Below, piece after piece: positions 1 to 7,700 of a stretch of DNA of 10,840 nt. Source of the DNA: an uncultured Fidelibacterota bacterium (GTDB lineage Bacteria > Marinisomatota > Marinisomatia > Marinisomatales > TCS55); the NCBI GenBank assembly GCA_913046805.1, contig CAJWTA010000033.1:1-10840 (forward strand), read 5' to 3'. Under the pieces are notes generated by a model. The model made no database searches. It saw only the letters and a program-made list of their open reading frames with translations, and had not been told where the DNA came from. Within the stretch, counting starts at the first letter, position 1. The number at the start of each line of letters is the position of its first letter. The position numbers and the translations under genes were made by a program.

Positions 1-5
1 TACAC

Positions 6-11
6 AAAGGT
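6..11 (+). promoter_or_regulatory. Ribosome binding site of the trans-sulfuration enzyme gene
   Basis: AAAGGT lies 7 bases before the ATG at 19 and can pair partly with the 3' end of 16S rRNA. It supports this start. Nearly the same leader (AAAGGTATAA) precedes cytochrome b at 2796. Several other genes in the window lack such a motif, so it is modest evidence. Confidence 0.45.
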
Positions 12-18
12 ATAAACT

Positions 19-1191
19 ATGTCAAAAAAAACAAAATGGGGTTTTTCAACTAAATCTATACATATTGGGAATGATGCCGATAAAGAACTTGGATCAGTCG
101 CTCCTCCGATACATTTAACTTCTACGTTTAAGCAAGATGCTGTTGGCAAAAATAGAGGACATGATTATTCCAGAGTTTCTAATCCCACTCGAAGTCGCCT
201 TGAGGATAATCTTTCCGCCATTGAAGGATCTAATTATGCGGTTTGCTATAGTTCAGGAATGGCGGCTACTACCGCATTGTTCCAATTATTCGATAAGGGA
301 GACCATATTTTAGTTTCAAGAAATACATACGGTGGTACCTACAGGATGGCTACTAATGTTTTGAGCAGACAAGGAATATCTTTTGATTGGATTGATACGC
401 GCGACCCATCAAATATTAGAAAAAACATCAAAAAAAATACAAAACTTGTTCATGTAGAGAGTCCTACCAACCCCTTGTTAGAGCTTTGCGATATTGAAGC
501 AGCGGCTCAAATTTGTAAAGAGAAAAACGTTTTATTAAGCGTGGATAATACCTTTATGAGTCCTTATGGCCAAAGACCATTAGATTTAGGAGCAGATATT
601 ACTATGCAAAGTTCAACCAAGTCTCTATCCGGACATTCAGATGTGCTTGGGGGGGTTCTTGCAACTAACAATAATGATCTATACGATAAATTGCAGTTTA
701 TGCTTAAAGCAACTGGCGGAGTTCCAAGTCCTTTCGATAATTGGCTTACTTTAAGATCAACAAAAACACTAGCTTTAAGATATCAGAAAGCATCAGACAA
801 TGCGTCAGGTCTAGCAAATTTTTTATCAGATCATGAGAAAGTCACAAATGTGATTTATCCAGGACTAGAATCGCATCCGCAACATCGGTTAGCAATGAAG
901 CAACAATTAAGCCCAAAAGGTGACATCGTTTTTGGAGCTATGCTTTCAATTGATGTTGGAAATACAGAGCGTAGAGATGATTTTTTGAAAAGAATTGAAG
1001 TATTTCAGTTAGCTGAAAGTTTAGGGAGCGTTGAAAGCCTGGTTTGTGTGCCTTTCTTTATGACTCATGCTGCTCTTCCTGAAAATACAAAATTAGAAAT
1101 GGGTTTAACCAAAACGCTAATAAGACTATCGGTGGGAATTGAAGATTTAGATGATCTAGTAAATGATCTTTCTAACGCACTAAATAAGTAA
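19..1191 (+). CDS. PLP-dependent trans-sulfuration enzyme (cystathionine gamma-synthase/gamma-lyase family)
   Basis: This is a 390-residue fold-type I PLP enzyme of the Cys/Met metabolism family, of usual full length and cytoplasmic. Visible motifs are YSR at 50-52, SSGMAA at 78-83 (PLP phosphate cradle), the catalytic/stacking tyrosine Y104 in NTYGG, D176 in SVDNTF (pyridine nitrogen), Schiff-base lysine K201 in SSTKSLSGHSD, and R369 in LIRLSVGIED (substrate carboxylate). E333 in LAESLG is the acid seen in cystathionine gamma-lyases and gamma-synthases, whereas methionine gamma-lyases usually have a non-acidic residue there. The cysteine that methionine gamma-lyase carries near the active-site tyrosine is also absent. 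The likely role is cystathionine formation or cleavage in methionine/cysteine metabolism. Synthase and lyase cannot be separated from sequence alone, and O-acetylhomoserine sulfhydrylase is a less likely alternative. Only 18 bases precede it, so any upstream operon partner is unseen. Confidence 0.93.
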   Translation: MSKKTKWGFSTKSIHIGNDADKELGSVAPPIHLTSTFKQDAVGKNRGHDYSRVSNPTRSRLEDNLSAIEGSNYAVCYSSGMAATTALFQLFDKGDHILVSRNTYGGTYRMATNVLSRQGISFDWIDTRDPSNIRKNIKKNTKLVHVESPTNPLLELCDIEAAAQICKEKNVLLSVDNTFMSPYGQRPLDLGADITMQSSTKSLSGHSDVLGGVLATNNNDLYDKLQFMLKATGGVPSPFDNWLTLRSTKTLALRYQKASDNASGLANFLSDHEKVTNVIYPGLESHPQHRLAMKQQLSPKGDIVFGAMLSIDVGNTERRDDFLKRIEVFQLAESLGSVESLVCVPFFMTHAALPENTKLEMGLTKTLIRLSVGIEDLDDLVNDLSNALNK

Positions 1192-1220
1192 CATAATTAT
1201 TTTTTAAAGCATATTAAGCT

Positions 1221-1249
1221 TTGTAATTTATACCATTAAAAAATAGCAA
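1221..1249 (+). promoter_or_regulatory. Possible promoter for tRNA-Leu (and perhaps the bc operon)
   Basis: TTGTAA at 1221-1226 and TAGCAA at 1244-1249 are spaced by 17 bases and would start transcription just before the tRNA. The match to -10 is poor (three of six), so this is weak. The 70-base gap is otherwise A/T-rich with no stronger candidate. No better promoter lies between the tRNA and the HEAT-repeat gene. Confidence 0.22.
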
Positions 1250-1261
1250 AATAATACGTTT

Positions 1262-1343
1262 GCCGCGGTGGTGGAATTGGTAGACACGCTGGTCTTAGGA
1301 ACCAGTGCCTTACGGCGTGAAGGTTCGAGTCCTTTCCGCGGCA
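1262..1343 (+). tRNA. tRNA-Leu (anticodon UAG, reads CUN/CUA codons)
   Basis: An 82-base class II tRNA folds by eye. The acceptor stem GCCGCGG (1262-1268) pairs with CCGCGGC (1336-1342), with discriminator A at 1343. The D arm is GTG/CAC, and the anticodon stem CTGGT/ACCAG (1289-1293/1301-1305) encloses loop CTTAGGA. The anticodon TAG is at 1296-1298. A long variable arm (GCC-TTAC-GGC) and the T arm GAAGG-TTCGAGT-CCTTT complete it. The discriminator A and long variable arm fit leucine identity. The 3' CCA is not encoded (CA follows the discriminator), so it must be added by a nucleotidyltransferase. The tRNA ends 16 bases before the HEAT-repeat gene with no terminator between them. Confidence 0.97.
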
Positions 1344-1359
1344 CAAATAAATCTTATTC

Positions 1360-2217
1360 ATGCAAGAAAATCAAACTGAAAAAAAATCTACTTTACAAGT
1401 AGTGGTTCATAGCTTTTTTGTGGTTCCTTTAATCATCGCAGTCTTTGCTGTGATTATATACTTGTTCATTCGCCTAATGACTAGCGAGCCAAATTCAGCA
1501 AGGGATTATTTAGAGGATGTAAAAATTGGAGGCACGACCAAAAGATGGCAAGGAGCCTTTGAATTGTCAAAACTTCTATCAAATCCAAAAATGGTCCCAA
1601 AAGACGAAATGTTCGTAAATGAAATGATCTCAACTTTTAAATATTCTTCAAACGATAGAGATGCTCGAATCCAACAATATCTTGCAATTGCAATGGGTGC
1701 CACAAAAGATGAACGCTATACAAAAACTCTTATAGACGCAATGAACGGCGCAGATGAAGGAGTAGTCCAAGCATGTGCTTTTGCATTGGGTAACATAGGA
1801 AAGTATGATGCAATCGATCCCTTGAAAGGTCTTTTAGATAATCCCGAGCCTCAGATACGCCTTCACGCAGTTATTGCCCTTGGAAAAATCGGTAGTCCTT
1901 CAACAGCTCCTGATCTAAGAAAAATGCTGTCGGATCCAGAACCAAATGTTCGCTGGGATGCATCAATAGCATTAGCAAAACAAAAAGATTCAAGTGGACG
2001 GTCGATTTTAATAGACCTCTTGGATAGAAAGTATTTAAATTCATTTCCTAACATTGATGAAAAAGAAAAAGTTCAGGTTATTTTGGTTGCAATTAGTGTA
2101 TCTCACTTTGTTCAAAATCAGGAACTAAAAACAGTTTTAAGTAATATAAGAGATAACGATGATAATTTAAAGATTCGAGAAGCAGCGCGAATTGCTTTAG
2201 ATAAATTCGTTATTTAA
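1360..2217 (+). CDS. Membrane-anchored HEAT-repeat protein, first gene of the bc-complex operon
   Basis: This 285-residue protein has a polar N-terminus, one strongly hydrophobic segment at about 13-38, and a soluble remainder built of helical repeats. HEAT/PBS-lyase-type repeats are clear at about 118-148 (ACAFALGNIGKYDAIDPL), 149-180 (RLHAVIALGKIGSPSTAPDL) and 181-210 (RWDASIALAKQKDSSG). A divergent one lies at 240-282 (IREAARIALDKF). No haem or metal motif is present. HEAT repeats are protein-binding scaffolds. Its stop lies 18 bases before the Rieske gene on the same strand, so it is probably co-transcribed with the bc complex. An accessory, assembly or docking role there is inference from context. 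Without a Tat or cleavable signal, topology depends on the single helix: N-in with the repeats outside the cytoplasm is most likely, but I cannot prove it. No Shine-Dalgarno is visible before the ATG. Confidence 0.85.
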   Translation: MQENQTEKKSTLQVVVHSFFVVPLIIAVFAVIIYLFIRLMTSEPNSARDYLEDVKIGGTTKRWQGAFELSKLLSNPKMVPKDEMFVNEMISTFKYSSNDRDARIQQYLAIAMGATKDERYTKTLIDAMNGADEGVVQACAFALGNIGKYDAIDPLKGLLDNPEPQIRLHAVIALGKIGSPSTAPDLRKMLSDPEPNVRWDASIALAKQKDSSGRSILIDLLDRKYLNSFPNIDEKEKVQVILVAISVSHFVQNQELKTVLSNIRDNDDNLKIREAARIALDKFVI

Positions 2218-2235
2218 ATAAGAAAACACAAGTAC

Positions 2236-2805
2236 ATGCCAGAAGATATTAAAAAAACCTCAACTATTGGTCCTAAGACCCCTCCACCTGCTGCACTAAA
2301 CAAAGTAGAAAAAGAAAATACTGTTAATCGAAGAACATTTTTTTCATGGTTATCGTTGGGTTGGGTGGCCTTTGTTGCTGCTACCGGTGGTTTCTTTACT
2401 ATGATGTTAAGATTCTTTTTCCCCAATGTTTTGTTTGAGCCTGTACAAACTTTTAGAGCAGGATATCCTGATGATTATACTGTTGGGGAAGTAGATTTGA
2501 GATGGAAAGAAAAATACGGTGTTTGGATGGTAAGAAATGATGAAGGGATATATGTGCTATCAACTGTTTGTACCCATTTGGGTTGCACTCCAAATTGGCA
2601 GCCATCGGCTAGAAAATTCAAATGCCCATGCCATGGTAGCGGTTTCAGAATGACAGGTATCCATTTTGAAGGACCTGCTCCAAGACCGCTTGAGCGATTT
2701 AAAATTTCTTTATCAGACGATGGACAGATAATTGTTGACAAAACGCAAAAATATCAGCAGGAGAAAGGTCAGTGGAACGATCCAGAATCTTTTTTAAAGG
2801 TATAA
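2236..2805 (+). CDS. Rieske [2Fe-2S] iron-sulfur subunit of a cytochrome bc/b6f-type complex
   Basis: This 189-residue protein carries electrons from quinol at the Qo site to a c-type cytochrome. Both cluster-binding boxes are intact: CTHLGC at 112-117 and CPCHGS at 130-135. The predicted ligands are C112, H114, C130 and H133, with a C117-C132 disulfide. The GPAPRPLERF segment at 147-156 is the usual Pro-rich loop after the cluster. The N-terminus has a twin-arginine motif (NRRTFF, 31-36) followed by a hydrophobic helix at about 37-60. This is typical of a Tat-exported, uncleaved membrane anchor. The gene overlaps nothing but is only 4 bases from cytochrome b. No Shine-Dalgarno is visible at its start. 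It lies between the HEAT-repeat gene and the two cytochrome b genes. The family call is very secure. Whether the complex uses menaquinone or ubiquinone cannot be read from this subunit. Confidence 0.96.
   Translation: MPEDIKKTSTIGPKTPPPAALNKVEKENTVNRRTFFSWLSLGWVAFVAATGGFFTMMLRFFFPNVLFEPVQTFRAGYPDDYTVGEVDLRWKEKYGVWMVRNDEGIYVLSTVCTHLGCTPNWQPSARKFKCPCHGSGFRMTGIHFEGPAPRPLERFKISLSDDGQIIVDKTQKYQQEKGQWNDPESFLKV
2796..2801 (+). promoter_or_regulatory. Ribosome binding site of cytochrome b
   Basis: AAAGGT lies 8 bases before the ATG at 2810 and overlaps the last codons of the Rieske gene. It supports the 2810 start and fits translational coupling of the two subunits. Confidence 0.45.
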
Positions 2806-2809
2806 TTCT

Positions 2810-3598
2810 ATGAGTGAAAATAAAAATATATTTGAAAGAATAGCTGAAGGTCAAATTTGGAAGTCTATTTTTAGAGGAGGCGGAGCACCAAAGACTAGAA
2901 GACAAAGGATGATGGTTGTTTTGAATTCTGTATTTCTTCACCTGCACCCTGTTCGTCTTCCAAAGCATGCCGTAAAACTCAAATTTACTTGGTGCATGGG
3001 AGGATTATCCTTTTTCATTTTCCTTATCTTAACGATCTCAGGGATTTTATTGATGTTCTACTATCGACCGACCATTGAATATGCATATACGGATATTATG
3101 GACTTGACAGAGCAAGTACCGTTCGGAATAATGAGAGAGATTCATAGATGGGGAGCTCACGCAATGGTTATTGCTGTTTGGCTTCACATGTTTAGAGTAT
3201 TTATGACAGGATCATACAAACCGCCAAGAGAGTTTAACTGGTCTGTTGGTGTAATTTTATTGGTGTTAACTCTTCTTTTAAGCTTTACTGGTTATTTATT
3301 ACCATGGGATCAATTAGCGATTTGGGCAATTGCAGTAGGCTCCAATATGGCTGGAGCAACACCGTTTCTTGGTGCTGAAGGACCCGGTTCTTCTTTGTTA
3401 GCTATTGGAGATATAAACTTTGTCACAAAAGCCAGTGATGCACGCTTTGGTTTAATCGGCGGAAGGTTTCTAGGAGAAGCTACTCTGCTTAGATTCTACG
3501 TACTTCATTGTATTGGTTTACCATTTATTATCATGATTTTTATGGCGGTTCATTTTTGGAGAATTAGAAAGGATGGAGGAATTTCGACTCCTGTATAG
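2810..3598 (+). CDS. Cytochrome b N-terminal half (cytochrome b6-like)
   Basis: This 262-residue, four-helix integral membrane protein holds the two b haems of a quinol:cytochrome c reductase. Haem ligands by motif are H112 (REIHRWGAHAM) and H126 (WLHMFRV) on helix B, and H233 (LRFYVLHCIGLP) and H248 (MAVHFW) on helix D. The pairs are separated by 13 and 14 residues, which is the b6-type pattern, whereas bc1 has 13 and 13. C62 in FTWCMGG sits where cytochrome b6 has the cysteine that covalently binds haem c_i/c_n (YCLGG in b6), and FYYRPT at 83-88 also matches b6. TGYLLPWDQ (160-168) is the conserved Qo-side segment before helix cd. A longer polar N-terminus (about 50 residues) precedes the first helix. 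It is 4 bases after the Rieske gene and 6 bases before the C-terminal half. Together with 3605-4723 it forms a split cytochrome b. Confidence 0.95.
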   Translation: MSENKNIFERIAEGQIWKSIFRGGGAPKTRRQRMMVVLNSVFLHLHPVRLPKHAVKLKFTWCMGGLSFFIFLILTISGILLMFYYRPTIEYAYTDIMDLTEQVPFGIMREIHRWGAHAMVIAVWLHMFRVFMTGSYKPPREFNWSVGVILLVLTLLLSFTGYLLPWDQLAIWAIAVGSNMAGATPFLGAEGPGSSLLAIGDINFVTKASDARFGLIGGRFLGEATLLRFYVLHCIGLPFIIMIFMAVHFWRIRKDGGISTPV

Positions 3599-3604
3599 AT
3601 AAGT

Positions 3605-4723
3605 ATGGACGCATTCAAATCATTAATTAATTACATATCGAACCCCACCATTTTGTTTACGGCAGTTCTTGTTGGCTTTCCTTTTGTATTTCCACCAACA
3701 AATTGGTTTTACAAGGTCCACAAAAGATTAGGCATTCATAAGCTTTGGACTAAAAAAGGTCTGATTATCATGGTAGCTGTTACTGTAGCATTTTTTATTT
3801 TCGGGCTTGGTGATGACAACTTTAAGAAAATCGTTCTAAAACCAGACAACGTTCCGATATCAGGCTTAATTATTCTTCTTATATTTTTTACATGGCTCAG
3901 TCTCAGTCAAGCATACAAAAACGATAAACTCATTGACGAAGGGAAGCCTGTTGATGAGCATTATGAAGCTCCCAACGATAAAGTTTTAGTATGGCCAGAC
4001 CTTGTTTATGTAGAATTAATCTCATTGATTCTTTTTTCAGCTTTTATGCTGATATGGTCAATTGGATTACCTGCTCCACTGGAGGAACCTGCGAATCCGT
4101 CTGAATCTCCTAACCCAGCAAAAGCGCCTTGGTACTTTTTAGGGCTTCAAGAAATGTTGGTTTATTTTGACCCATGGTATGCTGGTGTTGTACTGCCGAC
4201 TTTTATAATTATTGGTCTTATGGCAATTCCCTATATAGATACTGATCCAAACGGATCTGGATACTACAGCTATAAAAGTAGGATGCTTTCTTTGTCAATA
4301 TACCTATTTGGATGGCTTGTACTTTGGAATGTTTTAATCGTAATTGGCACTTTTCTTAGAGGTCCTAACTGGGGCTTTTTTGGTCCTTTTGAATATTGGG
4401 ATTCACACAGGCTCGAGGCATTAACAAATGTTAATTTGTCTGAAATATTTTATATCAAGTGGCTAAATATGGGTTTGCCATCGAATATTCTTTTAAGAGA
4501 AGCACCAGGTCTACTCATAATGTTTTTGACATTTGCAGTTATTCCTCCTCTCTTAGCTAGAACTGCCCTTAAAAGTTTTTACGATAGACTCGGAAGCGCC
4601 AGATATACCATCTTTGTTGTTCTCATGATCTTTGGTGTTTTGCTTCCAGTCAAAATGTACCTTAGATGGTTTTTCAATTTGAAATACATTATCTCCATGC
4701 CGGAATTCTTCTTCAACTTCTAA
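3605..4723 (+). CDS. Cytochrome b C-terminal half, enlarged subunit IV-like protein
   Basis: This 372-residue membrane protein supplies the second half of cytochrome b, including the Qo-site motif. The core matches the C-terminal domain: residues 122-158 (PNDKVLVWPDLVYVELISL and the following helix), then EEPANPSESPNP, then KAPWYFLGLQEML at 173-185, then the helix at 195-212. The PEWY motif is A174-P175-W176-Y177, so the usual Qo glutamate is absent. E183 in the same helix is a nearby acid. I count about eight hydrophobic segments (about 14-32, 52-68, 86-103, 134-154, 195-211, 228-250, 303-318, 335-352). Plant and cyanobacterial subunit IV has three in about 160 residues. The extra three precede the core and the rest follow it. 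The gene is 6 bases after the N-terminal half and 12 before the octahaem gene. No Shine-Dalgarno is apparent. The family call is secure; the roles of the extra helices are unknown. Confidence 0.92.
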   Translation: MDAFKSLINYISNPTILFTAVLVGFPFVFPPTNWFYKVHKRLGIHKLWTKKGLIIMVAVTVAFFIFGLGDDNFKKIVLKPDNVPISGLIILLIFFTWLSLSQAYKNDKLIDEGKPVDEHYEAPNDKVLVWPDLVYVELISLILFSAFMLIWSIGLPAPLEEPANPSESPNPAKAPWYFLGLQEMLVYFDPWYAGVVLPTFIIIGLMAIPYIDTDPNGSGYYSYKSRMLSLSIYLFGWLVLWNVLIVIGTFLRGPNWGFFGPFEYWDSHRLEALTNVNLSEIFYIKWLNMGLPSNILLREAPGLLIMFLTFAVIPPLLARTALKSFYDRLGSARYTIFVVLMIFGVLLPVKMYLRWFFNLKYIISMPEFFFNF

Positions 4724-4735
4724 ATTTTATTTATC

Positions 4736-7700
4736 ATGTCAATTAAGCAAGAAGAAAGATATTATAACGTTTTAAAGCTGAATAAATGGTTTGCTATATC
4801 CAGTTTACTATTTACAGCTTTTTGGGTATTAACCTTTGCTGACGATTACAATAGGCCTTGGAAAAAATATCAATCAGACTTCAGAAAAATGGAGATTGAA
4901 AATGTTCGTGAAAAGTTGGTTGACCAACGCGCTATTCTATCAGAGAACTTAGAATACCAAGAGCTATTAGCTGACTTAAATAAGCGAAAGGATGAGTTGT
5001 CAGAGCAGTCAGCAAAAGTCGTTAGTATTGAGACGCAACTTGCTGATATTGAAGGAAAAGTTTATGCTTCAAATCAGGACTATCAATTTGCAAAAGCTGA
5101 CCTTGATGCTGCTAAATATGCCCTAGAAGAGTCACGTTATGGTAATGGAGATGCTTCTAAGGCTAACAAAGTATATGATCAGCTTAAAAAGAAAACCGAT
5201 AAAGCTTTTCTGGTTGCTGAAAAAAATCAATCGCTTGTAGATAGTCTTCAGAATGAATTGAAAGTAATGAATTCATTTATAAAACAGACAAATGATGCAC
5301 TTTATTCTATTGATAGCGATAAGCAGTTACTGGAAAGACAGTTATCAAAACTTGATCCCGAAGCAATGTCATTTGCAAATAAAATTGCAAATATTGTTAG
5401 AGATGTTCCTGTTATTGACTTTATTGATCCTTATTATGAAGTAAAGCAAGTTGTTGTAAATGACTTGAAGGATGATCTTGTTTATATGGGCATGCCCAAA
5501 GTAGATCGTTGTATAACATGCCATGTGGGAATAGATAAAAAAGGTTACGAAGACGCTCCACAACCCTACACGACACATCCAAGACTTGAGGAGTTTGTTG
5601 GAGGTAGCTCTCCACATCCTTCAGCTGAGTATGGCTGTACAACTTGTCATGCTGGTCGCGGTAGAGGTACAGATTTTACATCATCTGGACATATGCCAAA
5701 AAATGAAGAGCAGGCAAAAGAATGGAAGGAAAAATATGATTGGGAAGCCTTGCATTATTGGGGTAACAAAATGCTTCCCACACAATATACTGAGGCCGGT
5801 TGTTTTAAATGCCATAGCGACAACATGCCGATTCAAGGAGCAGAAAAATTAAGCCTAGGCATGTCTACTTTTGAAAAAGCTGGATGCTACACTTGTCATA
5901 GTATGGATAGATGGGGCGAAGAATATCCAAAAGCTGGACCTAGTTTATATAAAGTAGCTTCAAAAACCACCAAGGACTGGACTTATCGTTGGATTATGGA
6001 GCCACGAGCATTTAGACATAATACATGGATGCCTCATTTCTTTAAAAAGGGAAATAATAGTAGCCCTGAAGACTTGCTTAGAACTGAACAAGAAACTCTA
6101 GCAATGACAGAATATTTATTTGAAAAATCCTCGGACTATGACATGGAAGCAAATAAAAATAAAGGAGATCCAGCGAATGGAGAGCTTTTGGTTTCTTCGC
6201 TTGGATGTTTAGGGTGTCACCAGATTCAACCTGAACCAGATCCCGATTATGAGCCATCATTGCAAAACCTTAGACTTGAGCAAGGACCTAACTTAATTGG
6301 TGTAGGTTCAAAAACGGACAGAGAATGGCTCTTCAACTGGTTAAAAAATCCTTATACATATCACCCAGGAACAAAAATGCCAAACTTGCGCCTGACCGAT
6401 CAAGAAGCAAGCGATATAACAAGCTATCTTCTCGCAAACAAAAACGATGAATTTGATGCAACCCCAGTTCCTCAAGTTGATGAGCAGGTTTTAAATGAGA
6501 TCTCCTCAGACTTTTTGTCGCAGCTTAATTCGTCAACACAGGTCAAAAACCTTCTAGAGGAAATGTCTACTAAAGAAAAGCTTTTGTACTCTGGCGAAAA
6601 TCTAATTGGACATTACGGGTGTTACTCGTGTCATAATATCCAAGGGTTTGAAGATAAGAAGCCAATCGGAATTTCTCTTAATCATGAAGGAAGTAAACTT
6701 ATTACAAAACTTGATTTTGGATTTTGGCACGACAAGATACCTCATACTAAATGGGACTGGTTTTACAATAAAATAAATCAACCTGAAAAATATGATTTAA
6801 TACCGAATGATGATGGAACGATCAGCGTAAAAGAGTTAAAACCTTTAGAAAAATCAAGAATGCCTCATTTTGGATTAGAACATAAAGAGATTGAGTCTTT
6901 GGTTACTCTTATAATGGGATTGGTAAAAGATGAAATACCTCCATCAAAGCTCCCAGAAAAATCTCCTACATATTTAGCTATTGCTAAAGGAGAGCAGTTT
7001 ATTCATACCAATAATTGTCTTGGCTGTCACAAGCTAGATGATGAAGGTGGTGCTATTTGGCCAGCTACAGCAGAATGGTTAAAAGTTGCAGCAGATGAAA
7101 CTAACGCAGAGGATATGAGTTTAGTTCAAAGTTTCAGTCCTCCACTGCTAAATACTCAAGGACGAAAAACCCAACCTCAGTGGTTGCTCAAATGGTTTAA
7201 GGATGTAAGTATGGTGAGACCTCATTTAGCTGCTCGAATGCCTAGCTTTGACTATACAGATGAAGAATGGAATAAAATAATTTCATATTTTCAATATAAA
7301 GATGGACAAAGTTTGAAATATGAAGATCCGCATAATTTTACGATGAATTCATCCTCTTACAAAGCTGGAGATAGAATAGCAGAAATGGGTGCATGCAATA
7401 ATTGTCATTTCTACGGAGAAGAAAAACCCAAGCAAGCTGCTCTAACTTGGGCACCCAACTTAGTATTAACAAAAGAAAGATTACGTCCAGAATGGTTGGT
7501 GGAGTGGTTTGTAAACCCGCAAGATGTAATGCCTGGAACTAAAATGCCTGCTCCGTATATACCAACGGAAGAACCCATAGGTTCAATTAGAGAAGTTTGG
7601 GGCAGTGATGTAGCAAAGATAAGCACAGATAGCACATTGCTTTACAAAGCATTAATAGATTGGATGTGGGGAATGGAAGGACGCTCAGATGTTTCTAGCA

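Noticed and set aside
649..655. Run of seven G's in the trans-sulfuration gene as a possible phase-variation or frameshift site
   Set aside because: The frame is intact across it and encodes the conserved LGGVL after the PLP lysine; seven bases is short for phase variation and this is a housekeeping enzyme.
19..1191. Methionine gamma-lyase as the product of the first gene
   Set aside because: The active-site cysteine typical of that enzyme near the catalytic tyrosine is missing (YGGTY here), and E333 fits cystathionine enzymes.
1206..1222. Hairpin AAAGC/GCTTT after the trans-sulfuration gene as a terminator
   Set aside because: Only 5 bp, mostly A-T, with a 7-base loop and no following T-run (GTAATTTA). 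Too weak to call.
1255..1262. TACGTTTG, an exact match to the Bacteroidota -7 consensus TAnnTTTG
   Set aside because: It ends on the first base of the tRNA, so a start about 7 bases downstream would fall inside the mature tRNA. No TTG element is at the right distance upstream (the nearest TTTG is 31 bases away).
5369..5852. Open frames on the minus strand (5369-5617, 5421-5642) and in another plus frame (5586-5852) inside the octahaem gene
   Set aside because: They lie wholly within a gene with eight haem motifs and conserved domains in frame; their translations have no recognisable family features.
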